Assembly: GCF_002899675.1 (NCBI RefSeq)
Contig: NZ_PKUU01000001.1
Coordinates: 344,428-408,427, forward strand
Direction: 5' to 3'
Length of the DNA stretch: 64,000 bases
Source: Clostridium sp. chh4-2
GTDB taxonomy: Bacteria; Bacillota; Clostridia; Lachnospirales; Lachnospiraceae
Part shown: piece after piece, positions 8,086 through 17,201 of the stretch
Numbering within the stretch: the stretch's first letter is position 1
How the letters are laid out: each line of letters opens with the position of its first letter
The notes under the pieces: generated by a model
What the model saw: only the letters and a program-made list of their open reading frames with translations
Told to the model about the DNA's origin: nothing
Database searches by the model: none
Translations under genes and position numbers: made by a program

Positions 8086-10506
8086 TTATGCTCGGAGTTC
8101 AATCCCCAATCCCTGAAGTCCGTTCAGAATCTTTTTCATGGCAGCTCCCACTTCATCATCTGTCAGGGTTCTGTCATTAGCACGGAACACGATGGAGTAA
8201 GCCACGGATTTATGGCCCGCCAGAATCTGTGCTCCTTCATAAATATCGAACAGCTGATAGCTTTCCAGTATCTTGCCGCCGCGCTGTGCGATGATATCTT
8301 CAATCTGTCCAACCAGAATGTTCTTAGGAACCACCATACTGATATCCCTGGTAACAGCCGGATACTTAGCAATTCCCGTATATTTTCTGTCGAAATCAGC
8401 GAATGGGATTACGTTCGGCATATCCAGAACCGCCACATAGGCTCTCTCGCCGATCTTATAATTATCCGCCACTTCCGGATGAATCTCACCGATATAACCT
8501 AAGGTAACTCCATCATATACAATATCCGCTTTTCTTCCCGGATGCAGATATGGACGGTTGGCCTGTGGATCATAGTGGACTTTCTTTTTCATTCCCAATT
8601 TTTCAAACAGCTCTTCCACCACGCCCTTCATGGTGAAGAAATCACCCTCTCCGTACATGCCAAGCGCGAACTGCATCCTCTCATCCGGAAGTTCTGTAAG
8701 CGGAAGGCTCTTAGGGAGGTAAATATTGGCCAACTCATATAATTTAACGTCCTTGTTTCTTCTATTATAATTAGTCGACAAAGAAGTTAACAATCCGTTC
8801 AGCGGAGACGTTCTCATCACAGAGAAATCTTCACCGAGAGGATTTAAGATGGTCACCGTTTTTCTCAGACGGCAATCCTCCGGAAGCAGCAGTTTGTCAA
8901 ATGCTTTCGGGCTCTCGAAGGAATAGGACATGCTCTGGCTGAAGCCGGAAAATTCTGCAACTTCACGGGCCACTTCTTCAATTCTCAATTTATAGGATAA
9001 TTTTCCTGTGGTCGCCTCTCCGGAAGGAAGTGTGGTTGGAATATTATCATATCCGTAGAAACGGGCCACTTCTTCTGCAATATCTGCCGGACGTTCCAGA
9101 TCCTGACGGAACGTAGGAACTACGACTTCCTGTGCCGCTTCATCAAATTCAAGATCCAGTTTTTTGAAATAGCCCTTCATCGTTTCCGCATCGATCTCAG
9201 TGCCTAACAGGCTGTTGATCTTTTCCGCATTAAATGGAACCCGTTTTCCTTCCCGTTTCACCGGATAAATATCGATCATTCCGCCAACGACTTCTCCGGC
9301 ACCCAGTTCTTCAATAAGCTGACAGGCGCGGTCAATGGCTGCCTGGGCATTATTAGGGTCCAGCCCCTTTTCGAATTTTCCGGAAGCGTCTGTTCTCAGA
9401 CCAACCTTTTTAGAGGAAAGGCGGATATTGGTTCCGTCAAAGCAGGCGGCTTCAAATACCATTGTTTTTACATCATCTGTGATCTTAGAGTTTTCACCGC
9501 CCATGATTCCGGCGATACCAACTTCTTTTTCACCGTCATTGATCATGAGTACGGTGCTGTCCAGTTTTCTGTCCTGGCCGTCAAGGGTCTGGAAGCTGTC
9601 GCCGTCTGCCGCACATTTTACGACGATTTCATGGCCTGCCAGCAAATCATAATCATATGCATGCATTGGCTGTCCGAATTCTTCCATCACATAGTTTGTG
9701 ATATCCACGATATTGTTGATCGGACGGATTCCGCTGGCTGCCAGACGTCTCTTCATCCACTCCGGTGACGGAGCCAATTTAATATTCTTCACCATTCTGG
9801 CACAGTAACGCGGGCAGAGCGTTGTATTTTCAACGCGTACCTTCAGGTAATCGTTGATATCCTCTTTATTTCCCGTAGCAGCCACTACAGGCGGGATAAA
9901 CGGCTTATTAAAAGTAGCCGCCGCCTCTCTTGCAATTCCGAGCACGCTGTAGCAGTCCACACGGTTGGAGGTGATTTCATATTCGAATACCACGTCCCTA
10001 AGTCCCAGCACTTCTACTGCATCTGCCCCGATTTCGGCATCTTCCGGCAGAATGTAAATTCCGCTTTCCGGCGCATCCGGATACATATCTCTGGATGAGC
10101 CCAGTTCTTCGATGGAACACATCATGCCGCAGGATTCAATTCCTCTTAATTTACCCTTTTTGATCACAATTCCGTCTTCCGGAAGAGGGCCGCCGTCATG
10201 GCCTCCCGCAACCTTACCGCCGTCCAATACAACAGGAACCTTATCCCCTTCTTTTACATTAGGAGCGCCTGTGACGATCTGAATGGATTCTGTTCCAATG
10301 TTAACCTGGCAGATGATCAGCTTATCCGCATCCGGATGACGCTCGATTTTGGTGATCTGTCCTACCACAATTTTCTCTAAATTTTTATCCAGGGCTTCAT
10401 AGCCCTCTACCTTTGTTCCTGATAATGTCATTGCGTCTGTGTATTCCTGAGCAGTTACATTCAGATCCGGAACATATGCTTTTATCCATGATAATGCTGT
10501 GTTCAT
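8086..10506 (-). CDS. pheT: Phenylalanyl-tRNA synthetase beta subunit
   Basis: Beta subunit of the heterotetrameric enzyme that charges tRNA-Phe, 806 aa, the usual length. The start MNTALSWIKAYVPDL is typical of PheT. Visible domains in order are an N-terminal OB-fold/EMAP-like tRNA-binding domain (about 40-155, VVGQITKIERHPDADKL), the B3/B4 editing domain (about 210-385), the B5 domain (about 405-475), the catalytic-like core, and a C-terminal ferredoxin-fold anticodon-binding domain (about 710-806, FAD..KYTGIAKYPAVTRDISMVV). It follows pheS by 86 bases that contain a copy of the hairpin repeat. It is expressed from the pheS promoter under T-box control. Confidence 0.97.
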   Translation of the reverse strand: MNTALSWIKAYVPDLNVTAQEYTDAMTLSGTKVEGYEALDKNLEKIVVGQITKIERHPDADKLIICQVNIGTESIQIVTGAPNVKEGDKVPVVLDGGKVAGGHDGGPLPEDGIVIKKGKLRGIESCGMMCSIEELGSSRDMYPDAPESGIYILPEDAEIGADAVEVLGLRDVVFEYEITSNRVDCYSVLGIAREAAATFNKPFIPPVVAATGNKEDINDYLKVRVENTTLCPRYCARMVKNIKLAPSPEWMKRRLAASGIRPINNIVDITNYVMEEFGQPMHAYDYDLLAGHEIVVKCAADGDSFQTLDGQDRKLDSTVLMINDGEKEVGIAGIMGGENSKITDDVKTMVFEAACFDGTNIRLSSKKVGLRTDASGKFEKGLDPNNAQAAIDRACQLIEELGAGEVVGGMIDIYPVKREGKRVPFNAEKINSLLGTEIDAETMKGYFKKLDLEFDEAAQEVVVPTFRQDLERPADIAEEVARFYGYDNIPTTLPSGEATTGKLSYKLRIEEVAREVAEFSGFSQSMSYSFESPKAFDKLLLPEDCRLRKTVTILNPLGEDFSVMRTSPLNGLLTSLSTNYNRRNKDVKLYELANIYLPKSLPLTELPDERMQFALGMYGEGDFFTMKGVVEELFEKLGMKKKVHYDPQANRPYLHPGRKADIVYDGVTLGYIGEIHPEVADNYKIGERAYVAVLDMPNVIPFADFDRKYTGIAKYPAVTRDISMVVPKNILVGQIEDIIAQRGGKILESYQLFDIYEGAQILAGHKSVAYSIVFRANDRTLTDDEVGAAMKKILNGLQGLGIELRA

Positions 10507-10558
10507 TTGAAAAATCTCCTTTTTTATTATACTGACCTGGTCTTTTAACTTAAAGCGT

Positions 10559-10582
10559 CAAGGCATTTTGCAAAATGCCTTG
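10559..10582. repeat. Hairpin-repeat copy in the pheS-pheT intergenic region
   Basis: Perfect 24-base palindrome with core AAGGCATTTTGCAAAATGCC, preceded by AAAGCGT and followed by AGGGTTCATGTTA. The flanks match other copies near 8014 and 59691. It lies between two co-transcribed genes and has no proper T-run, so it is more likely an RNA-processing or attenuating hairpin, or a passive repeat, than a full terminator. Confidence 0.75.
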
Positions 10583-10592
10583 AGGGTTCATG

Positions 10593-11612
10593 TTAAAATT
10601 GCTTCAGGAAACGAATATCGTTTTCATATAACAGACGCATATCGTCAATTTCATATTTCAAAAGCGCAATACGCTCTAATCCTACGCCAAATGCAAAACC
10701 GGTATACTCTTCCGGATCAATTCCGCACATCTCAAGCACGTGAGGATGAACCATACCGCAACCTAAAATCTCAATCCAGCCTGATCCCTTACAGAAACGG
10801 CATCCGCTGCCGCCACACTTAAAACAGGTAACATCCACTTCCGCGCTGGGTTCTGTAAATGGGAAATGATGAGGTCTGAATTTAACCTTGGTATCCTCGC
10901 CGAACAGCTCTTTTGCAAATTCCGCCAGCGTTCCCTTTAAATCTGCAAATGTAATGTGCTTGTCGATTACCAGCCCCTCAATCTGATGGAAGGACGGGGA
11001 ATGGGTAGCATCCACTTCATCGGAACGGAATACACGGCCAGGAGCGATCATACGGATCGGCAGTTTGCCCTGTTCCATCACTCTGGCCTGAACCGGAGAA
11101 GTCTGCGTTCTCAGCACGATGTCTTTATTAATATAGAAGGTATCCTGTTCATCCTTTGCCGGATGGTTTGCAGGAATGTTCAGTTTCTCGAAATTATAGA
11201 GATCGTATTCCACTTCCGGCCCTTCTACCACTTCATAGCCCATGCCCACGAAAATACGCTCAACTTCTTCCAATGCAATCGTATTCGGATGGCTGTGGCC
11301 CACATTGCTTTTCTTGGCAGGCAGAGTGACGTCGATCACTTCTTTTTTCATCTGCTCTTCTCTCGCCCTTCTCGCAAGAGCCTGTTTATTCTCTTCCAGC
11401 TTCGCTTCGATTAATTCGCGGGCATCATTTACCATCTGCCCCACTTTCGGCCGCTCTTCCGGTGCCACATCCTTCATACTCTTTAATACGGTAGTAAGCT
11501 GCCCCTTTTTGCCAAGGTATGCAACCCTGATCTCATTTAATTTTTCAAGGGCATCGGAAGCTTCAATCTGTTTCAGCGCTTCTTCTTTGATTTTTTCTAA
11601 CTGCTCTCTCAT
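10593..11612 (-). CDS. pheS: Phenylalanyl-tRNA synthetase alpha subunit
   Basis: Catalytic alpha subunit, 339 aa. I chose ATG 11612 (MREQLEKIKEEAL) because GGAGG lies 6 bases upstream; the in-frame ATG at 11624 is upstream of that site. An N-terminal coiled-coil tRNA-binding arm (about 1-85) precedes the class II core. Motif 2 is visible as GRVFRSDEVDATHSPSFHQ, motif 3 as GFAFGVGLERIALL. The loop CFKCGGSGCRFCKGSGW holds a Cys cluster seen in many bacterial PheS proteins. Together with PheT it forms the alpha2-beta2 enzyme. A T-box leader and promoter lie upstream. Confidence 0.97.
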   Translation of the reverse strand: MREQLEKIKEEALKQIEASDALEKLNEIRVAYLGKKGQLTTVLKSMKDVAPEERPKVGQMVNDARELIEAKLEENKQALARRAREEQMKKEVIDVTLPAKKSNVGHSHPNTIALEEVERIFVGMGYEVVEGPEVEYDLYNFEKLNIPANHPAKDEQDTFYINKDIVLRTQTSPVQARVMEQGKLPIRMIAPGRVFRSDEVDATHSPSFHQIEGLVIDKHITFADLKGTLAEFAKELFGEDTKVKFRPHHFPFTEPSAEVDVTCFKCGGSGCRFCKGSGWIEILGCGMVHPHVLEMCGIDPEEYTGFAFGVGLERIALLKYEIDDMRLLYENDIRFLKQF

Positions 11613-11652
11613 CTTTTCCTCCATTTCATTTGTCTTTCATATGATATAAGAT

Positions 11653-11777
11653 AGAATCCCGCAAGCGGGATTCTCCGCCTGCGGCGGGTCGCTTCAGCGA
11701 CATTATGCCTCACCGCCGCAGTGCGATCCTGCCCGGAGGGCTTTTTATATCATAGGAGCACTTTCCTATGATATAAA
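11653..11777 (-). other. Hairpin-rich block between the T-box terminator and pheS
   Basis: About 125 bases without coding potential that hold nested perfect hairpins: AGAATCCCGC/GCGGGATTCT at 11653-11674, and a 14-bp stem TTTATATCATAGGA/TCCTATGATATAAA at 11744-11777. GC-rich repeats with GCCTGCGGCGGG and GTCGC..GCGAC lie between them. The outer stem overlaps the T-run of the T-box terminator. It is not part of a standard T-box and may be an inserted palindromic element or an extra control layer. Confidence 0.6.
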
Positions 11778-12042
11778 AAAACTCCATCCCAAATAGGGAC
11801 GAAGTTAAATTCGCGGTACCACCCTGATTCCTGCCGGAAGACCCGGACAGACACTCGGCATACGTAACGTGTATGAACGGCAGAACCTACTGATAAATGG
11901 TTCAATTCTGCAGCTCCAGCGGGAATTTCGGACAATTATCTGAACTAAAGGGAACTTTCAGCCGGTGATTCCCTCTCTCTGCTAGAAAATAAATGCCTAC
12001 TAACGCTTTCACAGCTTTTCCTGTTATATTTTCTAAAATCTG
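11775..12042 (-). ncRNA. T-box leader (tRNA-Phe sensing) upstream of pheST
   Basis: The 14-base T-box core AGGGTGGTACCGCG reads on the minus strand at 11825-11812. It is followed by an intrinsic terminator (GTCCCTATTTGGGAT-type hairpin, then seven T) at about 11803-11775. Upstream sequence can form stem I; a GAAATTCCCG segment near 11935 offers a UUC phenylalanine specifier (my assignment, less certain). Uncharged tRNA-Phe would bind the T-box and switch the terminator off, raising pheST expression. Confidence 0.92.
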
Positions 12043-12048
12043 AATATC

Positions 12049-12076
12049 ATTTTAGCACATCTAAAAAAAAAGTCAA
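12049..12076 (-). promoter_or_regulatory. Promoter of the pheST T-box transcript
   Basis: TTGACT (-35), a 16-base T-rich spacer, TAAAAT (-10) on the minus strand. It places the transcript start near 12042, at the head of the T-box leader. It is back to back with the marR promoter, only 8 bases apart. Confidence 0.75.
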
Positions 12077-12084
12077 GATTAGAC

Positions 12085-12113
12085 TTGATATCTCCATAAA
12101 AACGGTGTAAAAT
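12085..12113 (+). promoter_or_regulatory. Promoter of the marR-MATE operon
   Basis: TTGATA (-35), exactly 17 bases, TAAAAT (-10). Transcription would begin near 12120, just before the inverted repeat at 12127-12151. Confidence 0.75.
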
Positions 12114-12126
12114 AGGTTTCCTCTGA

Positions 12127-12151
12127 CAACTGTTGCATTTAGCAACTGTTG
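12127..12151. promoter_or_regulatory. Probable MarR operator
   Basis: CAACTGTTGC and GCAACTGTTG, ten-base arms around ATTTA with one mismatch in the symmetry. It starts about 14 bases after the -10 box and 27 bases before the marR ATG. MarR proteins typically bind such near-palindromes beside their own promoter; binding by this MarR is inferred. Confidence 0.6.
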
Positions 12152-12177
12152 TTTTTATGAAAGGAAGGAATTGATTT

Positions 12178-12609
12178 ATGCTCAACCCCATCAGTATCAT
12201 CCGACGGTGTGAACAAAACTATCTGCGGTGCAGAATGGAATCCTACGGGCTTCACCCCTTAGACGCCCTCACTTTGCATGTTTTATTTTCCTTAGATTCA
12301 TGCAACCAGGACTGTCTCTGCTGTGAGATGAACGTGGATAAAGGGCGGATCGCCAAAACCGTGTCCGCTCTGGAAGAAGGCGGTTATCTGGTCCGCAGTG
12401 TCAATTTACATAATAAACGGGAAAAACTGCTTCATTTAACCGAAAGCGGGAAAGAGATGGTATCTGTCATCCAACAGATATTTGACGAATGGAACGATAT
12501 CTGCTTCAAGGATTTTTCGTCCGAAGAACGGGATCAATACCTTTCATTTATAAAACGAATCGCATGCAATGCGGCAGAAAGCCGAAAGGAGTTTAAGCAA
12601 CATGATTAA
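12178..12609 (+). CDS. MarR-family transcriptional regulator
   Basis: A 143-aa MarR-type winged-helix repressor, usual length. The helix-turn-helix is about residues 40-75 (CCEMNVDKGRIAKTVSALEEGGYLVR). The wing follows with NLHNKREKLLHLTESG, which contains the family-typical basic turn. A GAAAGGAAGG site precedes the ATG. The stop overlaps the start of the MATE efflux gene by 8 bases, so the two are translationally coupled. The usual role would be ligand-relieved repression of this operon. Cys residues at 18, 41, 46, 48 and 49 could make it redox-responsive, which is speculative. Confidence 0.88.
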   Translation: MLNPISIIRRCEQNYLRCRMESYGLHPLDALTLHVLFSLDSCNQDCLCCEMNVDKGRIAKTVSALEEGGYLVRSVNLHNKREKLLHLTESGKEMVSVIQQIFDEWNDICFKDFSSEERDQYLSFIKRIACNAAESRKEFKQHD

Positions 12610-13960
12610 AAACTTAACTGAGGGAAATCCCTTAAAAACTTTATTTTTCTTTGCACTTCCCATGCTGGCAGGCAATCTGTTCCAGCAGCTTTATAATATG
12701 GTGGATTCCATGGTGGTGGGGCGTTTTGTAGGTGCCGACGCTTTGGCAGCGGTGGGTTCTTCCTTCCCGATTGTATTTTTGGCCGTAGCTTTAGCCAGCG
12801 GACTGTCCATGGGATGTACGGTTGTGGTATCCCAGCAGTTCGGCGCAGGCCAGATCCGGGAGATGAAAACCACGATTTCCACGGCTCTTATCTCCTTGTT
12901 TGTGTTGGGAGCCATGATCATGATCGTCGGGGAACTGTTGGCGCTCCCGCTGCTTTCCCTGTTAAAGACACCGGATAATATCATTGACAGCGCGTTAAGT
13001 TATCTGACCATCTATTTCGGCGGAGTCATTTTCCTTTTTCTCTACAACGCATTAAACGCTATTTACAATGCTTTAGGAGACAGTAAAACGCCCCTATGCT
13101 TCCTCATGGTATCCACGCTCACTAATATTGTGCTGGATCTTACTTTTGTAATTAAATTGAATATGGGCGTAGCCGGCGTTGCCTGGGCTACCTTAATCGC
13201 CCAAGGTGTATGTGCCGTACTGTCCTTTATCGTGCTGATAAAAAGAATTGTCCAGATGCCGGACGAACGGGAATATCCCGCAATCCCCAAACGCCCTCTC
13301 TTCCACTCTTCTGCCGTGCGCAGAATAGCTAAAGTCGGGGTGCCTTCCATGATCCAGCAGTCCATTGTCTCTTTCAGCATGCTGATGATGCAGGGCCTGG
13401 TAAATTCTTACGGCTCCACCTTTATCGCAGGCTACACGGCGGCAACCAAGATCGATACCTTAGCCATGATGCCGAATATGAACTTTTCTAACGCCATGTC
13501 CAGCTATACCGCACAGAACATCGGCGCAGGCAAACCGGAACGCGTCAGACAGGGATACAAAGCCAACCTGTTCATGGTGCTGATTTTCAGTATTATCATC
13601 ACCTCTGTCATCTTCTTGTTCGGCCCTAACCTTTTGAACCTGTTTATGGATTCCAATACGGATTTGGCCGCCATCAATTATGGAATGAAGTATATGACCA
13701 CTGTTTCCACCTTCTACATCCTGATGGGCGTGATGTTCACTTCCAACGGACTTCTGCGCGGCGCCGGAGACATGAGAGCGTTTATGGCAAGCTCCCTCTT
13801 CAATCTGTTCACCCGCGTCGTCATGGCATATACCTTGGCGCACTTCATCGGCGAAGACGCGATCTGGTGGTCCATCCCGATCGGCTGGGCAATCGGTTCC
13901 GCCATCTCATTCGGACGCTACCACAGCGGCAAGTGGGAAAACTCTAAAGTTATTGAATAA
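12602..13960 (+). CDS. MATE-family multidrug efflux transporter
   Basis: A 452-aa inner-membrane cation-coupled antiporter of the MATE (NorM/DinF-like) family, with about 12 predicted membrane segments in two homologous halves. I start it at ATG 12602 (MIKNLTEGNPLKTLFFF), a very typical clostridial MATE N-terminus, with AAAGGAG upstream and overlap with the marR stop. Landmarks include PMLAGNLFQQLYNMVDSMVVGR in the first helix pair and NGLLRGAGDMR late in the second half. It probably exports a toxic compound sensed by the upstream MarR. The substrate cannot be read from sequence. Confidence 0.92.
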   Translation: MIKNLTEGNPLKTLFFFALPMLAGNLFQQLYNMVDSMVVGRFVGADALAAVGSSFPIVFLAVALASGLSMGCTVVVSQQFGAGQIREMKTTISTALISLFVLGAMIMIVGELLALPLLSLLKTPDNIIDSALSYLTIYFGGVIFLFLYNALNAIYNALGDSKTPLCFLMVSTLTNIVLDLTFVIKLNMGVAGVAWATLIAQGVCAVLSFIVLIKRIVQMPDEREYPAIPKRPLFHSSAVRRIAKVGVPSMIQQSIVSFSMLMMQGLVNSYGSTFIAGYTAATKIDTLAMMPNMNFSNAMSSYTAQNIGAGKPERVRQGYKANLFMVLIFSIIITSVIFLFGPNLLNLFMDSNTDLAAINYGMKYMTTVSTFYILMGVMFTSNGLLRGAGDMRAFMASSLFNLFTRVVMAYTLAHFIGEDAIWWSIPIGWAIGSAISFGRYHSGKWENSKVIE

Positions 13961-14052
13961 TATTGTTGTGAAGTTATTTACATAAAAATCGTCCTGTTTT
14001 ACATTAATAACTGAATAGATTTTTGATTATCTCTTTATTTCTTCTTAATCTA

Positions 14053-14092
14053 AAAGCTTGGAAAACCCGCAGCTGCGGACTTACCAAGCTTT
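14053..14092 (+). terminator. Terminator after the MATE gene
   Basis: AAAGCTTGG and CCAAGCTTT form a 9-bp stem enclosing GCAGCTGC, followed by CTTTGTATT. The rest of 13961-14184 is AT-rich and holds no gene that I can see. Confidence 0.65.
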
Positions 14093-14184
14093 CTTTGTAT
14101 TGAAAGAACCTAACATATATCTCCATAACGGCACAGATTGGTGCGGCATCTTTGCAAGCGTCCGTCATCCAAAATGAACTTTGG

Positions 14185-14856
14185 TTATCCCCGAAACCGC
14201 CGCTTCATCTCCTCACCGGATAAAATGTCCAGCTTCCCTTCATCCATCGCATAGATGTGGGTACAGAGCGTTTCCAAATCGTCGTAATTGTGGGAGGTCA
14301 TCAGAATTGTCCTTCCCTCCGCCTGGAGTATTCGGATAATCTCTTTTGTGTCATTGTAGGTCTTATAGTCAAGGGCATTAAACGGCTCGTCCAAAATCAA
14401 TATATCCTGATTTTCCATAATGGCCTGTGCGATGCCCAGCTTCTGCTTCATGCCCAAGGAGTAGTGCTCCACCTTTGTTTTATCCTCCGGGTCGAGCCCT
14501 ACCTTTTGCATGGCGCGGCGGATTTCTCTATCACCGGCCACGCCGCGGATGCCCGCCAGATACCTCAGATTCTGCAGTCCTGTATTGAGACTGATAAAAC
14601 CGGGGGCGTTTATCAGCACCCCCATATTCTCAGGAAAATCGCGGCCTTTGCCCAGGATCTGCCCCCTCACGCGTACCTGTCCCCTGTCCGGGGTCAGAAA
14701 CCCGCAGATAATATTGAACAGGACCGATTTTCCACTCCCATTGGCCCCGACAATGCCAACCGTGCTTCCCTTTTCGATATTTAGGGAAACATTCGACAGA
14801 ACACACCGTCCGGAAAAACTCTTACTTACTTGGTCTAATGAAATAATGGGTTCCAT
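14185..14856 (-). CDS. ABC transporter ATPase of a LytTR-linked transporter
   Basis: A 223-aa cytoplasmic ATPase of the ABC-2/lantibiotic-immunity (BcrA-like) type. It has Walker A GANGSGKSV, an atypical signature YSLGMKQKLGIAQ as in BcrA/CcmA-like proteins, Walker B ILILDEPFNALD, and the switch His in LMTSHNYDDLE. It is the last gene of a three-gene transporter unit, starting 12 bases after the 494-aa permease. It should energise the two membrane proteins 14869-17119. Export of, or immunity to, a peptide or antibiotic is likely from family and context; the substrate is unknown. Confidence 0.88.
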   Translation of the reverse strand: MEPIISLDQVSKSFSGRCVLSNVSLNIEKGSTVGIVGANGSGKSVLFNIICGFLTPDRGQVRVRGQILGKGRDFPENMGVLINAPGFISLNTGLQNLRYLAGIRGVAGDREIRRAMQKVGLDPEDKTKVEHYSLGMKQKLGIAQAIMENQDILILDEPFNALDYKTYNDTKEIIRILQAEGRTILMTSHNYDDLETLCTHIYAMDEGKLDILSGEEMKRRFRG

Positions 14857-14868
14857 AGGTTATCCTCC

Positions 14869-16353
14869 TTAATGATTGAATAGCCGCTTGATGCCCCGGC
14901 CATAAAGCCAGAGAACCAGGGCCAGGTAAAGGGCGGCCAGTAACACGGCTGCTGCCGCTCCGGGTATGGTTCCGCCCGTCTGCGGGAAATCCAGCCTCGC
15001 CAGGCTGGAGATTCCTGTCGGCAGCCACGAAATTGGAAACACGCAAAGAAAGTGTAACAGCAGGGCGGCTACAAATCCTGCTGTTGCATGCCCCGTTATG
15101 CAAAGGGCAGACAGGATCAGCAGGAATTGAAATGCAACATCCAGAAGTTTTAGGCCCACTGCGGCTGCGGCCAGTCCCCTATCCAAAGGGAAATTCAGCA
15201 GCAGGGGCGGAATGATGGCTGCAAGGGTCAACAGGCCGCCATACAGAAGAATCCAGAGATGCCCGGTATGAAGGAGCGCCCAGAGAATATCATTTCGCCG
15301 CTTCAGGCGGACTGTCAAAAATATGGAACGTTCCCCGACGGCCCGGGTACAGAATCCCCCCAGCGGCCACAGGGGAAGCAGCTCCATGGTCAGCAGGGTT
15401 AAAAGGCCCATCGGGTAAAAATATCCGGTGCCGTGTCCGATAAACAGCCGGATGAGCCAATCCGCACTATCCTCTGGTACGCCTCCGGCAACCCATGTCC
15501 AGACCGTCACAAGAAGAATCATGCCAACCAGAATCAGCACGTTTTTGGAGGTAAACAGGATACGGCGGTAATAGGGAGCAAGGCCTTGCTTACAACGCCC
15601 CGGAACAGCAATCCGCCGGCTCCATCTGCAGGTGACAAGCCACACCATTATGGCCGCCAGAACTGCTGAGGTTGCTGTTGTCAACGGCAGACGCCAGGGG
15701 TATGCAAGATTGTGGAGCAGAAACACCCAATGGTTCAGTCCGGTCAAATACACAAACGGCGGACAGGACATGACCGGCAGCTTAATCCAGAGCACTGCGA
15801 ATAAATAAAGCGCCATGAGCAGCCTGACCGCCATGGACCGGCTGAAAAAATGACCCAGGCAGAGGGTGATCAGGGCAATCATCCAATATCCAAGAAGCAT
15901 TTGCCCGGCACAGCAGAGGATAGCTGCCCACGGAGACGGAAAATACTTTTGCAGCAGTATAAATACTTCCCGCCACTGTCCGACCGATGCTCCCGGCCAG
16001 TTTCCTGTGATGGGGAGCCCCAGTCCGGAGAGCAAAAGAGCGCCGATCTGACCGATCCAGAACCATACAGCAATCAGCGATAGCGCCAGCCATTTGTGGA
16101 AAAAGTACCGTCCATACGTCCCATACCGCACCAGCACCAGAACCGTATCATCCTCCATCACGCTGGTACAGAGAAACAGGAAAACCGGGAGTACGGCAAA
16201 ACTGAAATAATACTGGTCATTCAGGACTGTCAGCAAATGATAGGAAAGATAGCTTTGTACACCCACTCTTTCACTCAATCCAAACAGAAGGGATAACCCA
16301 AAAATCAAGCAGAGCTTACCTGGGCCAACCCTCATCCATACACGGTGCATCAT
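14869..16353 (-). CDS. Large ABC-2-type membrane protein of the transporter
   Basis: A 494-aa integral membrane protein with about 12 hydrophobic segments (for example LCLIFGLSLLFGL near residue 14 and LLMALYLFAVLWI near 190). I recognise no signature beyond a general ABC-2-permease-like layout: two halves separated by a basic loop (CRWSRRIAVPGRCKQG, about 240-255) and arginine-rich joints. It starts 4 bases after the 253-aa permease with a weak ribosome site, so it is coupled to it. It is followed directly by its ATPase. Function is assigned from gene order. Confidence 0.65.
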   Translation of the reverse strand: MMHRVWMRVGPGKLCLIFGLSLLFGLSERVGVQSYLSYHLLTVLNDQYYFSFAVLPVFLFLCTSVMEDDTVLVLVRYGTYGRYFFHKWLALSLIAVWFWIGQIGALLLSGLGLPITGNWPGASVGQWREVFILLQKYFPSPWAAILCCAGQMLLGYWMIALITLCLGHFFSRSMAVRLLMALYLFAVLWIKLPVMSCPPFVYLTGLNHWVFLLHNLAYPWRLPLTTATSAVLAAIMVWLVTCRWSRRIAVPGRCKQGLAPYYRRILFTSKNVLILVGMILLVTVWTWVAGGVPEDSADWLIRLFIGHGTGYFYPMGLLTLLTMELLPLWPLGGFCTRAVGERSIFLTVRLKRRNDILWALLHTGHLWILLYGGLLTLAAIIPPLLLNFPLDRGLAAAAVGLKLLDVAFQFLLILSALCITGHATAGFVAALLLHFLCVFPISWLPTGISSLARLDFPQTGGTIPGAAAAVLLAALYLALVLWLYGRGIKRLFNH

Positions 16354-16357
16354 AGGC

Positions 16358-17119
16358 TTATACCTGATAAATGGAGCGTTTTTTAACTTTTTGAAAATAA
16401 AACGCCATCGCTCCCATTACAATACACATCAATATCGGTCCGGCTGCAAACGATGCAGGACGGACAGACAGGGAGCTTAGGCTGGTAGGCTCAAATGCTG
16501 TTACAAAGCGCAGTTCCGGCATGCCAAGGATTGACCAGAAGAAGTTCTCTAAAATCACATAAATAAACGGTCCTGTCAGAATTACGAATATATTGCTGCC
16601 ATAAAGAGCCAGAACAAAACCAAATGTCATGGTCAGTACACCCATCAGCCCCTTCCACAGAGAAAGCAATAACGCATAGAGAACCGGCGTTTTAGCATAC
16701 AGGTTCAGGAAAACGTGGGAATATCCTTCCGGAAGCGGCCAGAGTTCCTGCGGTTCCCTGACGTACAGCGCAAACAGGGCAGAAATGAAATAGGGGATCA
16801 TAATGATGATAAATGCAGATACTGCGCACACACACCACTTTGTAACCAAATAACGGTGCCTGCCGATCCGTGGCAGGGTGTAGGCCAAAAAGCGGTCCCT
16901 GCGCTCATAGTAAAGCTGCCAGCAAATCGGGATGGTAACAAACAGGGGAAACAAAAGGCTCAAAAACTCCGTACCGATTTCCCAGGGATCAATCTCAAAA
17001 TGGATTGTATACCCACGGTACAGGGTACAGGAAAGAATACAGGTCAGCAGCGTCAGCAGGAACGTTGTGACAAATACCGGTTTAACTATTTTCTTCCCTT
17101 CTAAAATAAAATTTTGCAT
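16358..17119 (-). CDS. ABC-2-type permease, 253 aa
   Basis: Membrane protein with about six hydrophobic segments. It begins MQNFILEGKKIVKPVFVTTFLLTLL. A loop YYERRDRFLAYTLPRIGRHRYLVTKW precedes helix 3, typical of ABC-2 permeases in antibiotic- or peptide-resistance systems. GGAAG lies 7 bases before the start. It is the first gene of the transporter unit and has its own likely promoter at 17162-17189, so it can be induced separately from the two-component genes upstream. Confidence 0.7.
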   Translation of the reverse strand: MQNFILEGKKIVKPVFVTTFLLTLLTCILSCTLYRGYTIHFEIDPWEIGTEFLSLLFPLFVTIPICWQLYYERRDRFLAYTLPRIGRHRYLVTKWCVCAVSAFIIIMIPYFISALFALYVREPQELWPLPEGYSHVFLNLYAKTPVLYALLLSLWKGLMGVLTMTFGFVLALYGSNIFVILTGPFIYVILENFFWSILGMPELRFVTAFEPTSLSSLSVRPASFAAGPILMCIVMGAMAFYFQKVKKRSIYQV

Positions 17120-17161
17120 GTCTGCACTTCCTTTCCATTGGATTAAATCTATTGCACCTAT

Positions 17162-17189
17162 ATATTAGCATCCCTCGCCATAAAGGCAA
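17162..17189 (-). promoter_or_regulatory. Likely promoter of the ABC transporter genes
   Basis: TTGCCT (-35), 16 bases, TAATAT (-10) on the minus strand. It lies between the sensor kinase stop and the 253-aa permease. Weak boxes suit activation by the LytTR regulator encoded upstream; I cannot point to a certain LytTR direct repeat. Confidence 0.45.
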
Positions 17190-17201
17190 TACCATAGGGA
17201 C

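Noticed and set aside
7899..8102. 67-codon minus-strand ORF overlapping the end of pheT
   Set aside because: Most of it is the translation of the 52-bp palindrome; no ribosome site.
14822..15103. 93-codon minus-strand ORF overlapping the ATPase and permease genes
   Set aside because: It is out of frame with both, has no ribosome site, and the flanking real genes are separated by only 12 bases.
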